14,539 bases of DNA from the NCBI GenBank assembly GCA_003552565.1, contig PUNB01000163.1, positions 1 to 14,539 of the forward strand, given 5' to 3'. A model generated the notes under the pieces. It saw nothing but the letters and a program-made list of their open reading frames with translations. It was not told where the DNA came from and did not search any database. The DNA comes from Lentisphaerota bacterium. GTDB lineage: Bacteria; Verrucomicrobiota; Lentisphaeria; Oligosphaerales; PUNB01. This document shows positions 7,801 to 14,140 of the stretch, piece by piece. Position numbers and translations under genes: made by a program. Numbering within the stretch: the stretch's first letter is position 1; each line of letters starts with the position of its first letter.

Positions 7801-9085
7801 GGAAGACGGAAATCAGGTGGTTCTTAACCGGAATGGTTGCGCAGTGGTCGAAAACAAAGACGGTTATGAAATTGAAAGACATAAACTGCTCAGTGGAACA
7901 GTACTTACCGTAAAAGATGGCGACAAGGTCCGAAAAAACCAGACCTTTGCTTCCTGGGATCCTTACAACGTGCCGATTATCAGTGAAGCGGCCGGTAAAA
8001 TATCATATCGGGATCTGGTTGAAGGTGTCACTCTCAGGCGGCAGATGGACGAATCAACCGGTTCGGAGGAATTTACGGTGATGGAACACCGGGAAGATCT
8101 TCATCCGCAGTTGGTAATTCTGGATGAGGATGATCAGATTATAGACCATTACAGTCTGCCCGCCGGGGCACATATAATGGTTGAAGAAAATGCCATGGTG
8201 AACGCCGGGCAGACAATTGCCAGAACCCCCCGCCAGATTTCCCGAACTAAAGATATCACCGGCGGGCTGCCGAGAGTTTCAGAACTCCTGGAGGCCAGGC
8301 GCCCGAAAGAAGCGGCAGAGATCGCCAAAATTGACGGTGTGATTGAGTTCGGAAAAATTCAGCGTGGCCGGCGCACTGTGACTGTTCGTGATGCTGAGAG
8401 CGGTCAGCAGGAAGTCCATGCAATACCTGCCGCCAAGCGCTTGGTTGTTTTTGACGGTGATTATGTTCGAAAGGGCCAGCCGATTACCGACGGCGCCGAG
8501 GTGCCCCAGGAAATACTGGATGTCTGCGGACCTCAGGATCTGCGGGAGTATCTGGTTAATCAAGTGCAGGAAGTTTATCGAGTGCAGGGAGTGGAGATTA
8601 ATGATAAGCATATCGAAATCATTGTCCGCCAGATGATGCGTAAAGTTCGCATCACTGACCCCGGGAGCACTCGTTATCTTTACGGTGAAACCGTTGATCG
8701 GAACCGCTTCGTGGAAGAAAACTCGCGCACCATTGCCGAAGGCGGACAGCCGGCGGAAGCGCAGCCGATTCTGCTCGGCATTACTAAAGCCTCTTTGGAA
8801 ACGGAGAGTTTTATTTCCGCGGCATCCTTCCAGGACACCACCCGTATTTTGACTGAGTCCGCTACCTGCGGTGCGGTCGATTACCTTAAGGGATTCAAGG
8901 AAAACGTCATTATGGGGCACCTGATACCCGCCGGTACCGGTTTCCCAAAAGTGCATAATGTCACCTTGAAGAAAATGGTGCCCGAGGAGGCGGCGGAAGG
9001 TTCCGAAGAGGAATCTCAGGAAGCTCAAAAAGAAAGCCGTAAGAGAGATAAACTTGAAGAAGCTAAGGAAGTACTTGATATCTGA
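4898..9085 (+). CDS. rpoC: DNA-directed RNA polymerase subunit beta'
   Basis: Largest catalytic subunit of RNA polymerase, 1395 residues (E. coli 1407), starting at TTG. The active-site motif NADFDGDQMAVHVPLS places the Mg-binding aspartates at D461, D463 and D465. The N-terminal zinc site uses C71, C73, C86 and C89; the second uses C811, C888, C895 and C898, so both are complete and almost at E. coli numbering. The bridge helix/trigger loop region contains AAQSIGEPGTQLTMRTFH (Met932 as in E. coli). It is interrupted at about 945-1110 by an SI3-type insertion before DITGGLPRVSELLEARRPKE, a mark of Gram-negative lineages. The conserved end (GITKASLETESFISAASFQ, then LKENVIMGHLIPAGTG) is followed by a 36-residue highly charged tail, 1360-1395, rich in Glu and Lys. 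rpsL follows after 74 bases with no terminator, so rpoC and the str genes may share a transcript. Confidence 0.98.
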   Translation: MTDNAIREVLDIPQTDSMNYVTIGVASPENIRSWSRGEVKNPETINYRSFKPEKGGLFCERIFGPTRDWECNCGKYKRVKHKGIVCDRCGVEVTQSRVRRERMGHLELAVPICHIWFFKCMPSRLGLMLDMTARELERVIYYENWIVTDPGDTPLPPRKLLDDEEYREARETYGDNFKAGMGAESLELLLGELDLDSMQADLEARMQSTRSKAERKKIAKRLRLVEGFNNNQMDPRWMILKVLPVIPPDLRPLVPLEGGRFATSDLNDLYRRVINRNNRLKNLLQLHTPEVIIRNEKRMLQESVDALLDNGRHGRPVTGTGNRPLKSLSDMLKGKQGRFRQNLLGKRVDYSGRSVIVVGPELELHQCGLPKEMALNLFEPYIIHHLRQDGVVHTVRNAKKMIEKRVPAVWDALEKSIKGHPILLNRAPTLHRLSIQAFDPILIEGQAIRLHPLVCQAYNADFDGDQMAVHVPLSNEAQLEAKTLMMAPQNLFSPANGQPIATPSQDIALGAYFLTYRPGGRHEAEQEQEKSMPAFNDYYEVLRALHDKDIELHQLIRLRNPDLEHPDRPWAEPETRLIQTTAGRCVFNEIWPDELGFFNQVAKKKSLGKMIKTCYDHAGHDQAVKVLDRLKNLGYEYATQAGFSIAISDMIVPPEKAEKVSEAHRQVAEVRAQREQGIITENERNQKCIDIWTQTSNELSAVLSQTLERNEGKSEINPVFAMMDSGARGSADQVKQLAGMRGLIAKPSGDIIERPILANFREGLSVLEYFLSSHGARKGLADTALKTADSGYMTRKLVDVAHDVICSERDCGTVNGMWVKGIIEGDEEIVPLKDRIVGRFSVDDIHDPLSDDKTELVVAAGQEITPQIADKIDDLGIESIHLRTVLTCESKEGVCATCYGRNLATNQMPVEGDALGIIAAQSIGEPGTQLTMRTFHYGGTATVSFRQPVLRSQVGGRLRLLDVRSVTREDGNQVVLNRNGCAVVENKDGYEIERHKLLSGTVLTVKDGDKVRKNQTFASWDPYNVPIISEAAGKISYRDLVEGVTLRRQMDESTGSEEFTVMEHREDLHPQLVILDEDDQIIDHYSLPAGAHIMVEENAMVNAGQTIARTPRQISRTKDITGGLPRVSELLEARRPKEAAEIAKIDGVIEFGKIQRGRRTVTVRDAESGQQEVHAIPAAKRLVVFDGDYVRKGQPITDGAEVPQEILDVCGPQDLREYLVNQVQEVYRVQGVEINDKHIEIIVRQMMRKVRITDPGSTRYLYGETVDRNRFVEENSRTIAEGGQPAEAQPILLGITKASLETESFISAASFQDTTRILTESATCGAVDYLKGFKENVIMGHLIPAGTGFPKVHNVTLKKMVPEEAAEGSEEESQEAQKESRKRDKLEEAKEVLDI

Positions 9086-9159
9086 ATGTGCTTGAAAAGT
9101 CATTGAGGGCGGTTAAATTATCAGGCTCTCGCAACAACAACAGAGGAAGTTGAACGTTT

Positions 9160-9528
9160 ATGCCCACAATAAATCAATTAGTGAAGAAAGGACGAAAGCC
9201 AAAGGTCGCCAAAAAGCGCGCACGCGCTCTCGCCCGCTGCCCGCAAAAGCGCGGAGTTTGTCTGCAGGTGACTACGCGAACACCGAAGAAACCTAACTCT
9301 GCCCTGCGTAAAGTTGCCCGCGTGCGTTTGACTAACGGCCAGGAAGTAACCGCGTATGTCGGCGGCGAAGGTCATAACCTGCAGGAACACAGTGTTGTAC
9401 TGGTTCGCGGCGGCAGAGTGCGCGATCTGCCGGGGGTTCGCTATCATGTTGTCAGAGGATCCCTGGATTGTCTCGGGGTCGGCGACAGAAAACAGGGCCG
9501 CAGTAAGTATGGCTCAAAAAACTCCTAA
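9160..9528 (+). CDS. rpsL: 30S ribosomal protein S12
   Basis: S12 lines the decoding centre of the small subunit and controls tRNA selection accuracy. The 122-residue protein aligns with E. coli without gaps through CPQKRGVC, TPKKPNSALRK, RVRLTNG, GGEGHNLQEHSVVLVRGGRVRDLPGVRYH and RKQGRSKYG. The ATG at 9160 follows GAGGAA (9143-9148) by 11 bases. Lys43 in TPKKPNS keeps the usual residue. Position 88, in GGRVRDLPG, is Arg (codon CGC at 9421-9423) where nearly all S12 proteins have Lys; Lys-to-Arg here is a known streptomycin-resistance change in E. coli and Mycobacterium. Asp89, the target of methylthiolation by RimO in E. coli, is kept. The gene opens the str block rpsL-rpsG-fusA. Confidence 0.97.
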   Translation: MPTINQLVKKGRKPKVAKKRARALARCPQKRGVCLQVTTRTPKKPNSALRKVARVRLTNGQEVTAYVGGEGHNLQEHSVVLVRGGRVRDLPGVRYHVVRGSLDCLGVGDRKQGRSKYGSKNS

Positions 9529-9554
9529 AATAAAATCCGGGAAAGTGAATTGAT

Positions 9555-10022
9555 ATGAGAAGAAGACGGGCTGAAAAAAGAGATGTCATTCCAGATGTCA
9601 AGTACGGCAGTGAACTGGTCACGCGGATGATTAATTTTATCATGGAGCGCGGTAAAAGATCGGTAGCTCAAAAAATTGTTTACGATGCTATGGAGACTAT
9701 CGGCCAGAACCGGTCGGACGAGGATCCCCTGGAAATCCTTTTGCAGGCGGTGGAAAACGTCAAGCCGCAGCTGGAAGTGAAAAGCCGCCGAGTCGGCGGT
9801 GCCACCTATCAGGTGCCGGTGGAAATCAACCCCGAAAGACAGGTCTCCCTGGCTCTGCGCTGGCTGATAAATTTCGCCAAAGGCCGAAAAGGAGCCATGA
9901 AAGACACTTTGGCGAGCGAATTGCTGGACGCCTATGACAATACCGGCAGCGCAGTTAAAAAACGCGATGACACTCATAAAATGGCGGCTGCCAACCGGGC
10001 TTTCGCCCATTATAGATGGTAA
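9555..10022 (+). CDS. rpsG: 30S ribosomal protein S7
   Basis: S7 is a primary 16S rRNA-binding protein that nucleates assembly of the 30S head and lies near the E-site tRNA. The 155-residue length is standard for bacteria. Recognisable segments are MRRRRAEKRDVIPDVKYGS, ENVKPQLEVKSRRVGGATY and QVPVEINPERQVSLALRWL, and KKRDDTHKMAAANRAFAHYRW at the C terminus. The start has only a modest ribosome-binding site (GGGAAAG, about 9539-9545). The gene begins 26 bases after rpsL and ends 12 bases before fusA, so translation of the three is probably coupled. In E. coli S7 represses translation of the str mRNA from the rpsL-rpsG gap; here the gap is too short (26 bases) to hold an obvious equivalent structure. 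Confidence 0.97.
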   Translation: MRRRRAEKRDVIPDVKYGSELVTRMINFIMERGKRSVAQKIVYDAMETIGQNRSDEDPLEILLQAVENVKPQLEVKSRRVGGATYQVPVEINPERQVSLALRWLINFAKGRKGAMKDTLASELLDAYDNTGSAVKKRDDTHKMAAANRAFAHYRW

Positions 10023-10034
10023 TAAAGACAGAAA

Positions 10035-12149
10035 ATGACCGAAAAAGAACAATACGATCAATTCCAAGAATCTCCGAACCGGAAAATTCCGCTCGAAAGA
10101 GTGCGTAATATCGGCATTATGGCTCATATTGATGCGGGAAAAACCACCCTGACGGAGAGAGTTTTATATTATTCCGGGATCAAGCATAAAATCGGTGAAA
10201 CCCATGAAGGCACCGCCACCATGGACTGGATGGACCAGGAGCAGGAGCGCGGCATAACCATCACCAGCGCCGCCACCACTTGTTTCTGGCGCGATCATCG
10301 GGTTAATATCATCGATACTCCTGGTCATGTGGACTTTACCGCCGAGGTCGAGAGATCTTTGCGGGTGCTCGATTCCGCGGTAGCGGTATTCTGTGCCGTC
10401 GGAGGTGTCCAGCCGCAGTCCGAAACCGTATGGCGCCAGGCCCGCAAGTACGGAGTGCCGGTCATTGCCTATGTTAACAAAATGGATCGGGTCGGTGCCG
10501 ATTTCTATAATGTCGTAAATGAGATTCGCGATAAGCTGGGAGCCACCCCGGTGCCGCTGCAGATTCCATGCGGCAGTGAAGACCGTATGCGCGGAGTCGT
10601 GGATGTTCTCAAGCGAAAACTGTTGATTTTCGATGTCGGCGATCATGGCGCCAGTGTTCAGGAAGAGCCAGTGCCCGAAGATATGCAGGACGAACTGACT
10701 AAGGCCAGGGAACTGCTGATAGAATGCCTGGCTGAGTACGATGAATACTGCACTGAGCGCTATTTAATGGACGAAGAACTCACGGATCAGGAAATTCACG
10801 ACGCCTTAAGACGAACCGTGGTGGCGGGCAATATTGTTCCGGTGTCTTGCGGCAGCGCCTTCAAAAACAAAGGTGTGCAGCCGCTTCTCGACGCCATCGT
10901 TGATTATCTGCCTTCTCCGGTGGACGTATGGGAGATCAACGGAAAACATCCGAAGACCGGTGAACCAATGAAAAGGCACGCCGGCGATTATCAGCCTTTC
11001 GCCGCTCTGGCTTTCAAGGTTATGACAGACCCCTACGTCGGTAAACTGGTTTTCTTCCGAGTTTATTCAGGTACCGCTAAACAGGGAAGCACGGTTTACA
11101 ACCCGCGGACAGGCAGAAAAGAACGACTTGGGCGGCTGTTGCAGATGCACGCCAACTCCCGGGAACAGCGGGAAGAAATTTTCAGTGGTGACATTGCCGC
11201 CGCGGTTGGTCTGAAACAGGTGACAACAGGGGATACTTTGTGTGTTCAGAATGATCCTATCCTGCTGGAATCCGTGACCTTTCCCGAGCCGGTGATCAGT
11301 TTGGCGGTAGAACCTAAAAGCAATGCCGACAGGGATAAACTGACTGATGCCCTGGGACATTTGGTTCAGGAAGATCCGACCTTCAGAGTCCGCACCGACG
11401 AAGAAACCGGTCAGACCGTGGTTTCCGCCATGGGAGAACTGCATCTGGAAGTTTTTCTGGATCGCATCCGCCGGGAATTCAGTGTCGAAGCGAACGTCGG
11501 TCAGCCGCAGGTGGCTTACCGGGAGCGACTGATGGGAGCCGCTGAAGCGGAAGGAAAATTTGTTCGCCAAACCGGCGGCCGCGGCCAGTACGGGCACGCC
11601 ATTATAAAAATCGAACCCACCGAGACCGGCAGCGGTGTCGAGGTTGAAGATAAAGTGGTCGGGGGACGAATCCCTAAGGATTACATTCCGGCTGTTGAAC
11701 AGGGAATCAGGGAAGCGGCGGAAAGCGGTATTATCGCCGGCTTCCCGCTGGTGGATTTCCGCTGTGAAATTCTGGATGGCTCTTATCATTCGGTGGATTC
11801 ATCGGAAACCGCATTTAAAGTGGCTGGATCAATGGCCTTGAAAGCCGCCGCGAAAAAAGCCCGGGTGGTGCTCCTGGAGCCGATAATGAGCCTCGAAGTC
11901 AATGCGCCGGAAGAACACATAGGAGATCTGATCGCCGATATTTCCGGACGCAGAGGGCAGATATTGGAAATGGACTCACGGCCGGACACGGCGGTGGTGA
12001 AGGCCCAGGTGCCGTTGGCGGAAATTTTCGGTTACGCTACCGCGGTGCGATCTCTTTCGCGGGGGCGCGGGACTTTTGTCGCCGAACTTTCGCATTTTGA
12101 AAAGGTGCCGCAGTCAATGCAGGAAGAAATTCTTAAAAAGCAAGCTTAA
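10035..12149 (+). CDS. fusA: Elongation factor G
   Basis: EF-G is the GTPase that drives tRNA-mRNA translocation and, with RRF, ribosome recycling. The 704-residue protein is full length. The GTPase domain has the P-loop AHIDAGKTT (30-39), RGITITSAATT (switch I/G2), DTPGHVDF (94-101, with catalytic His98), NKMD (148-151) and SCGSA (271-275). Domain IV is present with TGGRGQYGHA and DGSYHSVDSSETAFKVAGS, and domain V with PIMSLEVNAPEEHIGDLIADISGRRGQI. The start lies 12 bases after the rpsG stop and has no clear Shine-Dalgarno, which suggests translational coupling. No tuf gene follows, although EF-Tu commonly sits here. The location in the str block and the standard motifs favour the housekeeping EF-G. 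Because some lineages (spirochaetes, planctomycetes, Lentisphaerae) carry split spdEFG1/spdEFG2 paralogues, the subfamily is not certain. Confidence 0.96.
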   Translation: MTEKEQYDQFQESPNRKIPLERVRNIGIMAHIDAGKTTLTERVLYYSGIKHKIGETHEGTATMDWMDQEQERGITITSAATTCFWRDHRVNIIDTPGHVDFTAEVERSLRVLDSAVAVFCAVGGVQPQSETVWRQARKYGVPVIAYVNKMDRVGADFYNVVNEIRDKLGATPVPLQIPCGSEDRMRGVVDVLKRKLLIFDVGDHGASVQEEPVPEDMQDELTKARELLIECLAEYDEYCTERYLMDEELTDQEIHDALRRTVVAGNIVPVSCGSAFKNKGVQPLLDAIVDYLPSPVDVWEINGKHPKTGEPMKRHAGDYQPFAALAFKVMTDPYVGKLVFFRVYSGTAKQGSTVYNPRTGRKERLGRLLQMHANSREQREEIFSGDIAAAVGLKQVTTGDTLCVQNDPILLESVTFPEPVISLAVEPKSNADRDKLTDALGHLVQEDPTFRVRTDEETGQTVVSAMGELHLEVFLDRIRREFSVEANVGQPQVAYRERLMGAAEAEGKFVRQTGGRGQYGHAIIKIEPTETGSGVEVEDKVVGGRIPKDYIPAVEQGIREAAESGIIAGFPLVDFRCEILDGSYHSVDSSETAFKVAGSMALKAAAKKARVVLLEPIMSLEVNAPEEHIGDLIADISGRRGQILEMDSRPDTAVVKAQVPLAEIFGYATAVRSLSRGRGTFVAELSHFEKVPQSMQEEILKKQA

Positions 12150-12179
12150 TTCAAGTCTAAGGAACAGGCGGAAACTACA

Positions 12180-12491
12180 ATGGCAGTAAAACAGACTATA
12201 CGTATCAGATTGCAGGGCTTTGATCATCGGGTGCTTGATCAATCCACCGGAGATATTGTCAGAACGGTTAAACGTACCGGAGCCCAGGTCGCCGGACCGA
12301 TACCGCTGCCGACACGGCGGGAACGTTTTTGTGTTAATCGTTCGCCGCACGTCAATAAGAAATCCATGGAACACTTTGAAATCCGCACCCATAAACGGGT
12401 CATGGATATTGTTGAGCCGACTTCCAAAACCGTGGATGAACTAAAAAAACTGAGTCTCCCCGCTGGGGTCGATATCACTATTAAGATTTGA
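12180..12491 (+). CDS. rpsJ: 30S ribosomal protein S10
   Basis: S10 (NusE) is a 30S head protein that also works with NusB in transcription antitermination. The 103-residue length is standard. Diagnostic stretches are IRIRLQGFDHRVLDQS, RTGAQVAGPIPLPTRRERF and SPHVNKKSMEHFEIRTHKR. The ATG at 12180 follows the purine-rich AGGCGGAA at about 12166-12173. The gene starts 30 bases after fusA, so the S10 cluster is joined directly to the str block without tuf or a visible promoter. In E. coli the S10 operon is controlled by L4 through a long leader upstream of rpsJ; a 30-base gap cannot hold such a leader, so that control appears absent. Confidence 0.97.
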   Translation: MAVKQTIRIRLQGFDHRVLDQSTGDIVRTVKRTGAQVAGPIPLPTRRERFCVNRSPHVNKKSMEHFEIRTHKRVMDIVEPTSKTVDELKKLSLPAGVDITIKI

Positions 12492-12504
12492 AGGAATTGT
12501 TTTT

Positions 12505-13146
12505 ATGAAAGGGCTGATTGGAAAAAAACTGGGCATGACGCAGATCTTCGAGAAAAGCGGAAGACGCGTCTCTGTTACCGCACTGCAGGCTGGTCCCTGC
12601 ACTGTGACCTGTCTGCGCACTCAGGAAAATGACGGCTATTCGGCGCTTCAGCTGGGATTCGGCAGGCGCAGTTTTCGCAAAGTGTCCAACGCGGTCAAAG
12701 GTCACCTGAGCAAGGCCGGCCTGCAGGAACAGCCGCCGCTGCTTTTGCGCGAGATCAGACTCCCCGAAGACAGTGAATGCACTGTCGGCGATACTTTGGG
12801 AGCGGATATGTTCGAAGAAGGTGAGTACGTCGATGTTATCGGCACCACCAAAGGGCGCGGATTTCAGGGGGTCGTGAAACGCTATAACTTCGGCGGCGGC
12901 AGAGCCACCCACGGGGGCAGCTGGATGCGTAAAACCGGCTCCATCGGTATGTGTGTTAATCCGGGCAAAGTTTACAAAGGACGTAAAATGCCCGGCAGAA
13001 CCGGCGGTGTCCGGAAAACCAGCCAGAACCTGCGGGTGGTTTCAGTCAGACCCGATGACAATGTGGTCCTGGTTGAGGGGGCCGTGCCGGGACCGAACAA
13101 TGGTCTGATTATTATCCGTGAAGCGGTTAAAAAGAAAATCAGTTAG
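12505..13146 (+). CDS. rplC: 50S ribosomal protein L3
   Basis: L3 is a primary 23S rRNA-binding protein that starts 50S assembly; its central loop reaches toward the peptidyl transferase centre. The 213-residue protein begins MKGLIGKKLGMTQIF and contains GTTKGRGFQGVVKRYNF, ATHGGS, GSIG...NPGKVYKGRKMPGRTGG and a C terminus with GAVPGPNNGLIIIREAV, all family marks. At the loop tip, residues 149-152 read Met-Cys-Val-Asn where E. coli has Gln-Asn-Gln-Thr. The E. coli Gln150 that PrmB methylates is therefore Val here, a common state outside Proteobacteria. The gene starts 13 bases after rpsJ; GAAGGAA just upstream (about 12489-12495) is the likely ribosome-binding site. Confidence 0.97.
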   Translation: MKGLIGKKLGMTQIFEKSGRRVSVTALQAGPCTVTCLRTQENDGYSALQLGFGRRSFRKVSNAVKGHLSKAGLQEQPPLLLREIRLPEDSECTVGDTLGADMFEEGEYVDVIGTTKGRGFQGVVKRYNFGGGRATHGGSWMRKTGSIGMCVNPGKVYKGRKMPGRTGGVRKTSQNLRVVSVRPDDNVVLVEGAVPGPNNGLIIIREAVKKKIS

Positions 13147-13178
13147 TTTTTTAAGCTTATTTTTCGGAGAAGTTAAAT

Positions 13179-13829
13179 ATGGAATCCACTTTATCAGTAA
13201 TTAATGGTGACGGTTCCCCGGCTGGAGACTTCAGCCTGGATCCCGGCTGCCTGGAAATGGAAAAAGGGGAGCAGGCGGTACACGACGCGGTAGTCTCTTT
13301 TCTCAGCAAACACCGGGCAGGCACCGCCAGTGCCAAAACTCGCGGTGAAGTGCGCGGTTCCGGCGGCAAACCATATCGGCAGAAAGGCACCGGCCGGGCT
13401 CGCGCCGGAAGCGTTAAAAGCCCCATCTGGCGCGGCGGTGGAGTCGTTTTCGGTCCTAAACCCCGCTCTTTCACCAAAAATATCAATTCCAAAGTCAGAA
13501 AACTGGCCCTGAAAAGAGCCTTCTCGGAGCGAGTCGCCGCCGATGATGTGATAGTCGTGGAAAATATTGCCCTTGAAGATCATAAAACCAAGAGTATGCT
13601 CCGCTTTCTGGCGACGATTCAGGCAGGAGAAGATGCTCTTGTGGTGGTCGATGATATCGATGAAAATCTCGAACTGGCCAGCGGCAACCTTCCCGATGTG
13701 GAAGTCATGGAGGCATCATCCGTCAACCCTTACTGGCTTTTACTGTTCAAAAAAATAATTTTCACCCGAGAAAGTCTGAACTCTTTTACTGCACGTCTGC
13801 AGTCAGTTAAAAGGGAGGCGCGAAAATGA
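13179..13829 (+). CDS. rplD: 50S ribosomal protein L4
   Basis: L4 binds 23S rRNA early in assembly, and its extended loop lines the nascent-peptide exit tunnel beside L22. The 216-residue protein has the loop signature GSGGKPYRQKGTGRARAGSV followed by SPIWRGGGVVFGPKPR (about 60-97). Lys69 in QKGTGRAR corresponds to E. coli Lys63, the macrolide-resistance position, and keeps the normal residue. The C-terminal half follows the family with ALKRAFSERV, LVVVDDIDENLELASGNLP and a hydrophobic WLLLFKKIIFTRESL segment. The ATG at 13179 follows CGGAG (13165-13169) by nine bases. The N-terminal 25 residues are not well conserved, as is usual. The stop codon overlaps the next start (ATGA), coupling it to rplW. 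Confidence 0.96.
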   Translation: MESTLSVINGDGSPAGDFSLDPGCLEMEKGEQAVHDAVVSFLSKHRAGTASAKTRGEVRGSGGKPYRQKGTGRARAGSVKSPIWRGGGVVFGPKPRSFTKNINSKVRKLALKRAFSERVAADDVIVVENIALEDHKTKSMLRFLATIQAGEDALVVVDDIDENLELASGNLPDVEVMEASSVNPYWLLLFKKIIFTRESLNSFTARLQSVKREARK

Positions 13830-14107
13830 ATAACCCTTACGAAATTGTTAAAACAGTTTTAGTTACAGAAAAAAGTACAGAGCTGTCAGAGCTTAATAAA
13901 TACTGCTTCAAGGTAGACCCCAAGGCTCGCAAACCTCAGATCCGCAGGGCTGTAGAAGCGATCTTCCCTGATGTCAAGGTCTCTTCGGTTAATGTCATGA
14001 ACATGCGGGGGAAAAAGAAAAGAATGCGCACAGCCAAATACGGCAAACGTCCGGATTGGAAAAAAGCGGTCGTAACCTTGTCTGAAGGCAGCATTGATCT
14101 GGTTTAA
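13826..14107 (+). CDS. rplW: 50S ribosomal protein L23
   Basis: L23 sits at the mouth of the exit tunnel and is the docking site for trigger factor and the signal recognition particle. The 93-residue protein shows VLVTEKSTELSELNKYCFKVDPKARKPQIRRAVEAIF, VSSVNVMNMRGKKKRM (the rRNA-contacting loop) and WKKAVVTLSEG, all typical. The ATG at 13826 overlaps the rplD stop by four bases (ATGA) and is preceded by GGGAGG (13813-13818) at a seven-base gap, a strong site. A trigger-factor contact, Glu18 in E. coli, appears preserved within the VTEKST segment, though exact alignment was not run. Confidence 0.96.
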   Translation: MNNPYEIVKTVLVTEKSTELSELNKYCFKVDPKARKPQIRRAVEAIFPDVKVSSVNVMNMRGKKKRMRTAKYGKRPDWKKAVVTLSEGSIDLV

Positions 14108-14140
14108 TTACAAACACGCGGAATTACAGCAGGAATTACA

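Noticed and set aside
7070..7882. 270-codon minus-strand open frame inside rpoC, and similar ones at 8279-9103, 11067-11789 and 2901-3605
   Set aside because: All are antisense shadows of rpoC, fusA or rpoB, with no independent coding evidence.
9086..9159. Possible terminator or promoter between rpoC and rpsL
   Set aside because: No stem of useful length, no T-tract and no paired -35/-10 elements were found; the spacer appears to hold only the rpsL ribosome-binding site.
9555..10022. A novel defence, mobile or biosynthetic system anywhere in the window
   Set aside because: Every gene-sized frame with coding evidence is a conserved transcription or translation gene, and no spacer is long enough to hide an additional gene of ordinary size.
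12239..12478. Overlapping frames within rpsJ on both strands
   Set aside because: S10 is unmistakable in the main frame; the others have no family resemblance.
13147..13165. T-rich stretch after rplC (TTTTTTAAGC...TTTTT) as a terminator
   Set aside because: No GC-rich stem precedes the T runs, and rplD follows at once with a good ribosome-binding site.
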